Below, in pieces: positions 1 to 6,499 of a stretch of 8,789 nucleotides of DNA; position 1 is the stretch's first letter; each line of letters starts with the position of its first letter. This DNA comes from Candidatus Neoflavobacterium equi (GTDB lineage: Bacteria; Bacteroidota; Bacteroidia; Flavobacteriales; Flavobacteriaceae): contig JAGHSS010000146.1 of the NCBI GenBank assembly GCA_018065745.1, forward strand, positions 1 to 8,789, given 5' to 3'. A program made the translations under genes and the position numbers. The notes beneath the pieces are model-generated. The model did no database searches. It worked only from the letters and a program-made list of their open reading frames with translations, and was not told the DNA's origin.

Positions 1-2289
1 TTTTTAGTCAATCTGATTTTCAGTTATGTTTTTTTTACTACTATATGCTTTGGGCAAGAGCAAGAAGTATGGAAAGGTTATTTCTCATTTAAAAATATTA
101 AATCAATAGCACAGAGTGAAACTACTGCGTTTATTGCTGCAGAAAATACATATATCAAACATGATGTTTCGCTTTTTAATCAAGAAATTGTGTCTTCAAT
201 TCAGGGCTTGAAGTCTCAGACAATTGTCGCTGTTCATCACAGTGATATTTTTGATAAGACTATTATTGCTAACGCTAATGGTTTACTCATTATTGTAGAT
301 GAGAATAATAAAAATATTTTAAATGTTGTTGATATTTTAAATAAAAGTTCTGTGCCTGTTTCATTAAAAAAGATCAACAATTTAACAGAGAATAACGGAA
401 TACTATACATAGCAACAGACTTTGGTATTTGTGAATTTGACCTGCAAAATAATGTATTCAAGGACACTTTTATCATCGGATCTTCAGGAGCTCAAATTGG
501 TGTAAACAAAGTATTGGTTTTTGGTGATGTGATTTATGCATTAACAAAAACAGAAGGGTTGAAAACTGCAAGATTGGATAATTCCTCCTTAGTTGATTTT
601 GCACAGTGGAGAGCAATAGACCCTGAAATCTATTCAAATGGCTGTGTTTTTGACAACCAATTGCTGCTGGTAAAAAATGCTGGTGGTATTTTTTCTAGAT
701 CCCAATCTGGAAATGTTAGATCGGTTATAAATACTTCAAATGTATTAAACATCAAGCCACAACAAAATAATTATTTGGTAGTAACCACTCCAAATGACGT
801 GACGCTTTACAATAATCTATTTCAACAAGTTGCGCGTGTAAACAGCATACCAAATGTTACGTCCAGTTTCACAGATGCTGTTTTGGTTAAAGACGCTCTT
901 GTTGTGGGAACTGCCTCAGACGGCGTTTACCAATTGGATAGAAATCAACTTTCCACAATAGAAAACATTACCCCAAATGGACCAGATAAAAACAATATTT
1001 TTAGAATTAAAAAATTCAATAATTACCTCTGGGCGGTTTATGGGAATTACAATATTGAATACAATCCTTACCCCTTGGTTTATGAAGGTATAAATTATTT
1101 TTCTCAGGAGAAAGGTTGGGAGCTGTTAAAAAAAGAAAATCTTTTAAATACGCGCTCAATTGTTCAACCGTTGCCACATCCAACAAAGTTAAAAGAGATT
1201 TATTTTGCCTCATTTAATGACGGCTTGTTAAAATTGACCATGCCGGAAGAGTTTCAACTTTTTGACAATCAAACCGTGAGACAGAATGGACCAGAGAGTA
1301 TTACCAATGACGGAGATAATATCAGGATCAATAGTTTGGCATTTGATACAGATCAAAATCTGTGGATGACCAATTCAAGAAGTAAGAATCTTTTAAAAGT
1401 CATGAAAAAGGATGGGAATTGGGTTTCCTATAATTTTGAAAATTTAATTTCTGATTACGTCAGTGAAAATGGTACAGATATGGTCATTGACAGAAATGGA
1501 ACCAAGTGGATTGCAACATTTAAAAATGGGGTTTTAGCTTTTAATGAAAAGTATAACAACAAATTTAAAAGATTCACCAATACAATTGATGAAGGAGATT
1601 TGCCAATTGCGCACATCACATCTTTGGCTTTGGACAACAGAAATCAGTTGTGGATAGGTACATATAAAGGATTGCGCGTTATTAACAGTGTGGATCGTTT
1701 TATTAATGACAATGCCATGACACCAACTTCAATCATCATTATGGAAGATGGGCTTGCACAAGAATTATTTTATGAGCAAACCATTACAGATATTAAAGTT
1801 GATGGATCAAATAACAAATGGGTGGCCATTGCAGAAGCTGGTGTGTTTCAAATTTCTCCAGATGGACAACAGACACTCAAGCGATTTACAAAAGACAATT
1901 CACCGTTGCCTAGTAATAATGTCAATTGTATAGATATAGATCCGGTAACTGGAGAGGTGTTTTTTGCCACAAGTCAAGGGTTGGTTTCATATAAGGGAAC
2001 TGCGACTGCAGCAGCATCAGATCTTTCAAAGGTGTATGTTTATCCAAACCCAGTGCGTCCTGGATTTAATGGAGATGTAAAAATTTCAGGGTTGCTTGAT
2101 AAATCAATCGTCAAAATTACAGATATAGAAGGAAATTTAGTTTATGAAACCACAGCAGAAGGAGGGACGGTATTGTGGAATACCACAGCATTTGGTCGCC
2201 ACAAAGTTGCTTCAGGGGTTTATATGATATTCATAAGTTCTAAAGACGCTTCAGAAACTATGGTTAAAAAAGTAATGATTGTTAGATAA
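1..2289 (+). CDS. porZ: PorZ-type T9SS surface protein (beta-propeller plus C-terminal sorting domain), 5' end outside window
   Basis: The reading frame is open from base 1, giving 762 visible residues; the true start lies just upstream. The first 20 or so residues are hydrophobic and end in CFGQ, which fits a signal peptide cut by signal peptidase I. The GTG at 190 is an internal codon, not a credible start. After the signal comes WKGYFSFKNI, as in the N-terminal PorZ propeller domain. Two-component-regulator-type propeller repeats follow, seen as LWM/KWI/LWI/KWV motifs near residues 454, 503, 550 and 607. From about residue 678 the tail starts with YPNPVRPG and ends in VKKVMIVR, a T9SS C-terminal domain. 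In Porphyromonas gingivalis PorZ is a surface component of the attachment complex (with PorU, PorV and PorQ) that processes T9SS cargo and links it to A-LPS; the same role is inferred here. Only a few N-terminal residues should be missing. Confidence 0.9.
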   Translation, partial: FLVNLIFSYVFFTTICFGQEQEVWKGYFSFKNIKSIAQSETTAFIAAENTYIKHDVSLFNQEIVSSIQGLKSQTIVAVHHSDIFDKTIIANANGLLIIVDENNKNILNVVDILNKSSVPVSLKKINNLTENNGILYIATDFGICEFDLQNNVFKDTFIIGSSGAQIGVNKVLVFGDVIYALTKTEGLKTARLDNSSLVDFAQWRAIDPEIYSNGCVFDNQLLLVKNAGGIFSRSQSGNVRSVINTSNVLNIKPQQNNYLVVTTPNDVTLYNNLFQQVARVNSIPNVTSSFTDAVLVKDALVVGTASDGVYQLDRNQLSTIENITPNGPDKNNIFRIKKFNNYLWAVYGNYNIEYNPYPLVYEGINYFSQEKGWELLKKENLLNTRSIVQPLPHPTKLKEIYFASFNDGLLKLTMPEEFQLFDNQTVRQNGPESITNDGDNIRINSLAFDTDQNLWMTNSRSKNLLKVMKKDGNWVSYNFENLISDYVSENGTDMVIDRNGTKWIATFKNGVLAFNEKYNNKFKRFTNTIDEGDLPIAHITSLALDNRNQLWIGTYKGLRVINSVDRFINDNAMTPTSIIIMEDGLAQELFYEQTITDIKVDGSNNKWVAIAEAGVFQISPDGQQTLKRFTKDNSPLPSNNVNCIDIDPVTGEVFFATSQGLVSYKGTATAAASDLSKVYVYPNPVRPGFNGDVKISGLLDKSIVKITDIEGNLVYETTAEGGTVLWNTTAFGRHKVASGVYMIFISSKDASETMVKKVMIVR

Positions 2290-2290
2290 T

Positions 2291-2324
2291 AAAAAAGGCT
2301 GTCTTAAGTAAGACAGCCTTTTTT
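2291..2324. terminator. Bidirectional intrinsic terminator between porZ and the nrdBA-thioesterase operon
   Basis: A perfect 15-bp inverted repeat (2291-2305 with 2310-2324) encloses a 4-base loop. It has a GGCTGTC/GACAGCC core, A6 on the left and T6 on the right. On either strand this gives a GC-containing hairpin followed by a U tract. It lies one base after the porZ stop codon and one base before the thioesterase stop codon, so it can end transcription from both converging units. Confidence 0.92.
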
Positions 2325-2325
2325 A

Positions 2326-2712
2326 TTATTTTATGACCTTGATAGGTTTTTTGTTTTCATCCAGTGCTACAAAAGAAAACTCTCCTTTAACCGCTAGGTA
2401 TCTTACATCTTCATACATTTGTTCTACAAAGATTTCAACCATCACTTTTAAACTTGTGTTCCCAACATGTGTTACTTGACCAACCAATTCTACAATTGTT
2501 CCTCCAGGAATAGGTCTGTTGAAATCAATTTTATCAGTACTTACAGTAACCATTGTTTGTCTTGAAAATCGTGTCGCAGTTATAAAAGCCACTTCATCCA
2601 TCAATTGCATTGCAGTTCCTCCAAATAGCGTATCATAGTGATTTGTAGTATTTGGAAATACAGCTTTAAATATGCTTGTTTTGCAATTTGTAATACGTTC
2701 GTCTATTGTCAT
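2326..2712 (-). CDS. Hotdog-fold acyl-CoA thioesterase (YciA/BFIT-like)
   Basis: This 128-residue protein is a single hotdog domain of the acyl-CoA hydrolase family, which cleaves acyl-CoA to free acid and CoA in the cytoplasm. Diagnostic residues are the N-x-x-x-H-x-D-T-L-F-G-G motif (N21 to G32) and MDE at 38-40, where the Asp is the expected catalytic residue. These are followed by VSTDKIDFNRPI (57-68) and G-x-V-x-x-V-G (about 79-84). The length is normal for one hotdog unit, which would work as a multimer. I chose the ATG at 2712, preceded by an A-rich leader; a GTG at 2736 would add eight lysine-rich residues and overlap the nrdA stop codon. It lies 13 bases after nrdA with no terminator between, so it is probably co-transcribed and ends at the shared hairpin. 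The acyl chain preference cannot be read from the sequence; short to medium acyl-CoA is typical of YciA relatives. Confidence 0.85.
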   Translation of the reverse strand: MTIDERITNCKTSIFKAVFPNTTNHYDTLFGGTAMQLMDEVAFITATRFSRQTMVTVSTDKIDFNRPIPGGTIVELVGQVTHVGNTSLKVMVEIFVEQMYEDVRYLAVKGEFSFVALDENKKPIKVIK

Positions 2713-2725
2713 TTTTAAATATTTT

Positions 2726-4372
2726 TTATGCTTCACAGCTAATACAAGACACTAAATTAGTGATAAATTCTTTTGATACACTTTGGCTGCGTTGGTAGTA
2801 GAGGGTTTTAACACCCAGTTTCCAAGCTTCTATGATCAGTTTATTAACATCTTTTATAGGAAGCTCTGCTGGAATGTTAAGGTTTAAACTTTGCGTCTGA
2901 TCAATGTATTTTTGTCTTAATGAGGCTTGTAGCACAATTTCATACTGGCTGATCTCTTTAAAAGTCTTAAAAACTAATTTTTCATTATCTGTTAAAAAAG
3001 TTAAATGTTGGACGCTCCCGTGATTTAACATAATACTGCGCCAAGTGTCCTCATTGTCTTGGCCTTTTTGAATTAATTTGGCTTTGAGGTACTTGTTCTT
3101 TCTCATGAAGTTTCCCTTTGATAAACCAGCTTTGAAGTAGTTGCTGCTGTAGGGTTCAATTCCTGGTGAAGTCTGTCCCAAAATAGCAGAGGAGGAGGTT
3201 GTTGGTGCAATTGCCATCAAGGTCGTGTTTCTCCTTCCATAACCTTTCAGTAGTTTTGGCTCCCCATATATTCGCGCTAAATCTTCAGAACCTTTCAATG
3301 TTTTTTCTTGCAATTCTTTAAAGATTTTTGTCGTCAATCCTTTAGCTAACAAACTTTCAAAGGGAATGTCATTCTTCTGTAAATAGGAATGCCAACCCAT
3401 CACGCCAAGTCCCAATGCCCGATGCCTAACCGCAAAATTATGAGCAGGCTTTAAATAATAATTGTCTGCTGTTTTGACTATGAATTCTTCTAGTACTGCA
3501 TCCAAAAAGTAAATTGCCAATTTCACAGCTTCAGTGTCTTTCCACTCGTCGTATAATTCCAAATTCATGGAAGCCAAACAACAGATAAACGATTCATCTT
3601 TATTGGATGGCAGTGCAATTTCAGAGCACAGGTTGCTGGAGTGAATTTTCATTCCTAAATTCTTGTACACATCAGGCTTATTGATATTCATCGTGTCGCT
3701 GAAAAGGAGGTAAGGCAGCCCTTTTTGTTGTCTGCTTTCCAAAACTTTTGCCCAGATTCCACGCTTTTCAGAATCGCCATCAATCATGTCTTGCATCCAA
3801 TAATCAGGGATGCACACACCATAGAATAAATTCTGTATTGGGTTACCAATGTTTTTAATGTCTAAAAATTCATTGATATCGGGATGATCAATATCCAAGT
3901 AGGCAGCAAAAGCGCCTCTTCTCACCCCGCCCTGAGAAATCGTATCCATGACAGTGTCAAATAACTTCATAAAACTAACCGCGCCACTGCTTTGTCCGTT
4001 GTCAGTAACGGCACTTCCGCGTTCTCTCAGAGCTCCAAAATAACCAGATGTACCGCCGCCAATTTTCGTTTGCATAATGACTTCACCCATTTTGTGTGTT
4101 ATGTCCTCAATGGTATCGGGAACATAGACGTTAAAACATGAAATCGGCAAACCGCGCTCTGTTCCCATATTTGCCCAAATGGGAGAGCTCAAACTCATCC
4201 AGCCCTTCTCAATCATTTCAATAAATGATTCAGCTAATTCAGGTTTGTACAATCTTTTGGCTGCAGCATGTGCAATTCGTTCGATAGCCTTTTCTGTTGA
4301 TTCCCCTTTTAATAAATACCCACGATTTAATATCTGCTCACTTTCCTCGTTGAGCCACCATAATCTTTCCAT
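2726..4372 (-). CDS. nrdA: Class I ribonucleoside-diphosphate reductase, catalytic alpha subunit, without ATP-cone
   Basis: This subunit reduces ribonucleoside diphosphates to deoxyribonucleotides together with NrdB. Class I catalytic residues are all visible: C79 (in ISCF) and C265 (in ICCLASMNL) as the active-site redox pair, N247-L-C249-S-E251 with the thiyl-radical cysteine C249 and the general-base glutamate, the P-loop-like PTTSSSAILGQTSPGIEP (390-407), the radical-transfer tyrosines Y525-Y526 (in KTLYYQ), and a C-terminal C543-x-x-C546 shuttle pair. At 548 residues it is far shorter than E. coli NrdA (about 760). The protein begins directly at the sequence matching the 10-helix barrel N-domain (LNEESEQILNRGYL), so the N-terminal ATP-cone activity-control domain is absent. 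The ATG at 4372 is 12 bases after the nrdB stop codon, so the two are translated from one message. No catalytic residue is missing, so I see it as functional, not truncated. Confidence 0.95.
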   Translation of the reverse strand: MERLWWLNEESEQILNRGYLLKGESTEKAIERIAHAAAKRLYKPELAESFIEMIEKGWMSLSSPIWANMGTERGLPISCFNVYVPDTIEDITHKMGEVIMQTKIGGGTSGYFGALRERGSAVTDNGQSSGAVSFMKLFDTVMDTISQGGVRRGAFAAYLDIDHPDINEFLDIKNIGNPIQNLFYGVCIPDYWMQDMIDGDSEKRGIWAKVLESRQQKGLPYLLFSDTMNINKPDVYKNLGMKIHSSNLCSEIALPSNKDESFICCLASMNLELYDEWKDTEAVKLAIYFLDAVLEEFIVKTADNYYLKPAHNFAVRHRALGLGVMGWHSYLQKNDIPFESLLAKGLTTKIFKELQEKTLKGSEDLARIYGEPKLLKGYGRRNTTLMAIAPTTSSSAILGQTSPGIEPYSSNYFKAGLSKGNFMRKNKYLKAKLIQKGQDNEDTWRSIMLNHGSVQHLTFLTDNEKLVFKTFKEISQYEIVLQASLRQKYIDQTQSLNLNIPAELPIKDVNKLIIEAWKLGVKTLYYQRSQSVSKEFITNLVSCISCEA

Positions 4373-4384
4373 AATGTCTTCTGT

Positions 4385-5359
4385 TTAAAATAAATCTGAT
4401 GCGGTTATACTCTTGTCGTGTTTGGTGTATTCAACAGGCCTTTTGGCAAAAAAATCATCCATGCTGTTCGCAAATATCTCTTCCTCAAACCAAGCCATAG
4501 CTTGATATTGAACTGTTGAGGTGTGGTATATTTTTGGCATCCCAATCTGGGTCAAACTTTGGTCTATTCTAAAGTGCATGAAATGCAAAAGATCTTCTTT
4601 GGTAAAGAATTCAAATCCGCCGGTTTCAAATATCCAGTCCAACAATTTACCTTCAATCACCATGGAGTTTTTTACTATTTCCAATAGTTCGCCTTCAAAT
4701 TCTTTATCAAAATATTGGGGGAATTCTTTTTTAATCTGGTTGATTATATAAATACCACCACTCGCGTGAAGTTGTTCATCTACAGAAGTCCAGGCTATGA
4801 TATTGCTGATGTTTTTCATCACACCTTGAAAGCGTGTGTAAGAAATAATAATGGCAAACTGACTAAACAAGGATACATTTTCAATCAGGATCGTAAATAG
4901 GATTAAAGATTTTACATAGGATTTTTGATCCGTGTTTTTAGAGTTTTTCAAAGCATTGCTCAAGTAGTCAATGCGTTCTTGGATGATGGGTATATGTACC
5001 AATTGCTCAAATTGATTTTGATATCCCAAAACATCAAGCAATCTAGAATACGCTTCTGAATGTCTAAATTCACATTCAGCAAACGTACTTCCAAGACCAT
5101 TAAATTCAGGTTTTGGCAGGTGTAAATATAAATCACCCCAAAAGGTTTTTACATTTACTTCAATCTGTGCAATAGCCAACAAACTTCGCTTCACAATTTC
5201 ACGATCTGCGTCAGATAATTGGGTGTGGAAATCCTGTACATCTGCAGTAAAGTCTATTTCAGAATGTACCCAATAGGATTTATTTATGGCGTTGGTGAAT
5301 TGTAAAATTTCGGGATACTCAAAAGGTTTGTAGTGTACTCTTTTGTCAAAAATGCTCAT
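4385..5359 (-). CDS. nrdB: Class I ribonucleoside-diphosphate reductase, radical-generating beta subunit
   Basis: This 324-residue ferritin-like subunit makes the tyrosyl radical used by NrdA. The metal site is intact: E67 (in AIAQIEVNVK), E97 and H100 (E-x-x-R-H), E160 (in ILIENVS), and E195 and H198 (DEQLH). The radical tyrosine Y104 sits four residues after H100, as in E. coli NrdB (H118, Y122). W30 and D194 are candidates for the radical-transfer path. The C-terminal tail (VEYTKHDKSITASDLF) has a tyrosine (Y311) and should dock into NrdA. The retained tyrosine and carboxylates argue for a standard dimetal-tyrosyl cofactor, not the metal-free (Ie) or Tyr-less (Ic) types. There is no N-terminal ATP-cone such as some Bacteroidetes NrdB proteins have. 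It is the first gene of the operon (nrdB before nrdA) and lies behind a cobalamin riboswitch. The start is ATG, directly preceded by a U and 13 adenines, with no Shine-Dalgarno sequence. Confidence 0.95.
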   Translation of the reverse strand: MSIFDKRVHYKPFEYPEILQFTNAINKSYWVHSEIDFTADVQDFHTQLSDADREIVKRSLLAIAQIEVNVKTFWGDLYLHLPKPEFNGLGSTFAECEFRHSEAYSRLLDVLGYQNQFEQLVHIPIIQERIDYLSNALKNSKNTDQKSYVKSLILFTILIENVSLFSQFAIIISYTRFQGVMKNISNIIAWTSVDEQLHASGGIYIINQIKKEFPQYFDKEFEGELLEIVKNSMVIEGKLLDWIFETGGFEFFTKEDLLHFMHFRIDQSLTQIGMPKIYHTSTVQYQAMAWFEEEIFANSMDDFFAKRPVEYTKHDKSITASDLF

Positions 5360-5404
5360 ATTTTTTTTTTTTTGGTGTTACATTAGTTAAAAAAAAAGTA
5401 TATG
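5357..5404 (-). promoter_or_regulatory. Candidate start-codon sequestering hairpin of nrdB
   Basis: In the transcript, the segment 5404-5389 (CAUAUAC then U9) can pair with 5372-5357 (A12 then UAUG, which includes the nrdB AUG at 5359-5357). Fourteen of 16 positions match: 5 bp that cover the start codon, a 2x2 internal loop, then nine A-U pairs, with a 16-base loop. It would bury both the start codon and the A-rich leader that replaces a Shine-Dalgarno sequence in this phylum. The pairing is seen in the sequence; its regulatory role is inferred. Confidence 0.5.
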
Positions 5405-5471
5405 ATGAGGATAAGTTGTATTTTTGATACAGACAATTCCAGACATATACTTTTAATGCGAAAGTATAGTC
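5394..5471 (-). promoter_or_regulatory. Mutually exclusive hairpins after the riboswitch aptamer (expression platform)
   Basis: Directly after the aptamer, strand A (5471-5461, GACUAUACUUU) pairs with strand B (5453-5442, AAAGUAUAUGUC): 11 bp with one bulged U and a 7-base loop. This is where the P13 hairpin of cobalamin riboswitches sits. B (5454-5444) is also perfectly complementary over 11 bp to strand C (5404-5394), and C is the same segment that can hide the nrdB start codon. B therefore pairs with either A or C, and C with either B or the start site. A pair of alternative structures of this kind is the usual form of a riboswitch expression platform. Confidence 0.55.
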
Positions 5472-5472
5472 A

Positions 5473-5586
5473 TGCATAATAAAAGGTAGTCTGACTTTGA
5501 AGTTGCCTTCTTACAGTTGCGCTACAGTTCGTGATTTAAACACGATTCCCCTTTTTCCCTCCTAAACCTAGGATTGTTATTGTGCA
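5473..5586 (-). promoter_or_regulatory. Cobalamin (B12, probably adenosylcobalamin) riboswitch aptamer upstream of nrdBA
   Basis: Read on the minus strand, the core matches the cobalamin riboswitch consensus (Rfam RF00174 family). GGGAA is at 5550-5546. The P5 hairpin UCGUG/CACGA (5545-5541, 5533-5529) encloses the loop UUUAAAU. ACUGUAGCGCAACUGUAA follows at 5528-5511, and the B12-box-like AGUCAGACUACCU is at 5496-5484. P2 is AGGU (5569-5566) with ACCU (5487-5484). P1 is UGCACAAUAA (5586-5577) with UUAUUAUGCA (5482-5473), 9 of 10 paired. A small GAAG-GCAA-CUUC hairpin (5510-5499) replaces the larger peripheral arm of many members, so this is a compact variant. B12 riboswitches normally switch genes off when the ligand binds. 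The 3' elements are very clear; the exact 5' boundary is inferred from P1 pairing. Confidence 0.92.
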
Positions 5587-5597
5587 ATATGATTATC

Positions 5598-5626
5598 TAA
5601 AAGTACCCTTTTTTTGGGCTCACCAA
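5598..5626 (-). promoter_or_regulatory. Putative promoter of the nrdBA operon
   Basis: On the minus strand TTG (5626-5624) is followed after 18 bases by TACTTTTA (5605-5598). This matches 7 of 8 positions of the flavobacterial -7 box TAnnTTTG, with the -33 TTG at an accepted spacing (17-23). Transcription would start near 5592, a few bases before the first base of riboswitch helix P1 at 5586, which supports the assignment. Confidence 0.55.
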
Positions 5627-5680
5627 CAGCATTGTAAATAATGTTATTCACAGAGTTGTAAACACTTATAAAATTTTTGG

Positions 5681-6400
5681 ATGTTAGTTAAAACAAAAGC
5701 CATCGTACTTCAAACTTTAAAATACAATGAAAAAAGTTTAATTGTCAAGTGTTTTACACAAACAGACGGTATGAAGACTTATTTTGTTCCATCTGCTTAT
5801 GCCTCCAAAAAAAAGCAACAAAAAATCGCGTATTTCCAACCGCTGAACATTCTTGAAATTGAAGCCAATCACAAGAACAAAGGTACCCTAGAGCATTTTA
5901 AAGAAATTAAATTAGCACTTCCATTTTACACAATTAGTTCAGATGTTATCAAAAGTACCATCATCTTATTTCTTTCTGAGGTGTTGGCAGCAGCCATCCG
6001 GGAGGAAGAACAAAATGAAGCCCTTTTTGAGTTTATTGAAGTAGCAATGGAGTGGCTGGATACTCATGAAAGTGTGGCTAATTTCCACTTGGTGTTTTTG
6101 GTTGAAATAACCAAATATCTTGGTGTCTTTCCTGATAATTCAGAAGATCATTTTGATTTTTTTGACGTGAAGCAAGGGCAGTTTGTAAGTCAGCAAAGTT
6201 TGGAATCATTACCTGCGTACGAGTCCCTTCTGTTTAAAAATCTTTTAAAACTTAGATTTGACAGTCCAAAGAATATTTTTAACTATCAAGACCGACAGGT
6301 TTTGTTGAAAGTACTTTTAGATTATTACGCATATCATCTGGATGGTTTTAGAAGACCAAAGTCTCTAGAAGTACTGAAAGAGGTTTTTGAAATGCTTTAG
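5681..6400 (+). CDS. recO: DNA repair protein RecO
   Basis: This 239-residue protein matches RecO of Bacteroidetes in length and layout. The N-terminal OB-fold starts MLVKTKAIVLQTLKYNEKS and continues with the F-T-x-x-x-G segment (CFTQTDGMKTYFV, 25-37). A helical domain follows (from about residue 85, EVLAAAIREEEQNEALFEFI), then the C-terminal LLxxLLDYYAYHLDGFRRPKSLEVLKEVF. RecO works in the RecFOR pathway: it helps displace SSB and load RecA on single-stranded gaps. The four-cysteine zinc site found in some RecO proteins (after the LGxxP segment, here LGVFPDNSED) is absent; the only cysteine I see is C25. The ATG at 5681 is preceded by an AT-rich stretch with no Shine-Dalgarno sequence. It is transcribed away from the nrdB riboswitch and shares that intergenic region; I found no convincing promoter for it. 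No strong terminator follows. Confidence 0.92.
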   Translation: MLVKTKAIVLQTLKYNEKSLIVKCFTQTDGMKTYFVPSAYASKKKQQKIAYFQPLNILEIEANHKNKGTLEHFKEIKLALPFYTISSDVIKSTIILFLSEVLAAAIREEEQNEALFEFIEVAMEWLDTHESVANFHLVFLVEITKYLGVFPDNSEDHFDFFDVKQGQFVSQQSLESLPAYESLLFKNLLKLRFDSPKNIFNYQDRQVLLKVLLDYYAYHLDGFRRPKSLEVLKEVFEML

Positions 6401-6469
6401 TTAAAGAGTAAAGTGCTTGTAATTCAGATATTTAATATTTATTTTAACTCTTAGATACTTGTAAAGCTT

Positions 6470-6477
6470 TAAATTTG
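6470..6477 (+). promoter_or_regulatory. Putative -7 promoter element of the metal-efflux ATPase gene
   Basis: TAAATTTG is an exact match to the flavobacterial -7 box TAnnTTTG and ends 22 bases before the ATG at 6500, which gives a short A/T-rich leader. The -33 box is weak: only TTA triplets lie at roughly the right distance (6444, 6451). The gene could also receive read-through from recO, since no clear terminator separates them. Confidence 0.4.
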
Positions 6478-6499
6478 TTATAGGTTAAACGGATTACTT

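Noticed and set aside
190..192. GTG at 190 as the start of the PorZ-like gene
   Set aside because: The same frame is open back to base 1 and encodes a signal peptide and the expected WKGYFSF start of the PorZ domain, so 190 is internal and the gene is cut by the window edge.
2713..2736. GTG at 2736 as the start of the thioesterase gene
   Set aside because: It would add only eight lysine-rich residues not seen in the family and overlap nrdA; the ATG at 2712 with its A-rich leader is more likely.
4179..4900. Plus-strand open frames opposite nrdA and nrdB (and other antisense frames opposite porZ and the ATPase)
   Set aside because: They are shadows of well-recognised coding sequences and show no domain signal or initiation context of their own.
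5394..5454. B:C hairpin followed by a U9 tract as an ordinary intrinsic terminator
   Set aside because: The stem is A/U-rich with a 39-base loop, so it would terminate poorly. If the ligand stabilises the A:B hairpin, this terminator would form without ligand, giving the wrong sign for B12 repression. It is kept only as an alternative to the translational model.
5394..5468. AAAGTATA/TATACTTT repeats as NrdR operator boxes or another DNA operator
   Set aside because: They do not match the NrdR box (ACAC-WATAT-GTGT type) and lie inside the transcribed leader, where RNA hairpin pairing explains them better.
5587..5680. Promoter for recO in the divergent region
   Set aside because: TTG triplets are present but none is followed at the right spacing by a TAnnTTTG-like box; too weak to call.
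6401..6499. Terminator after recO (AAGAGT/ACTCTT repeat at 6404-6409 and 6447-6452)
   Set aside because: The stem is only 6 bp with a loop of nearly 40 bases and no U tract.
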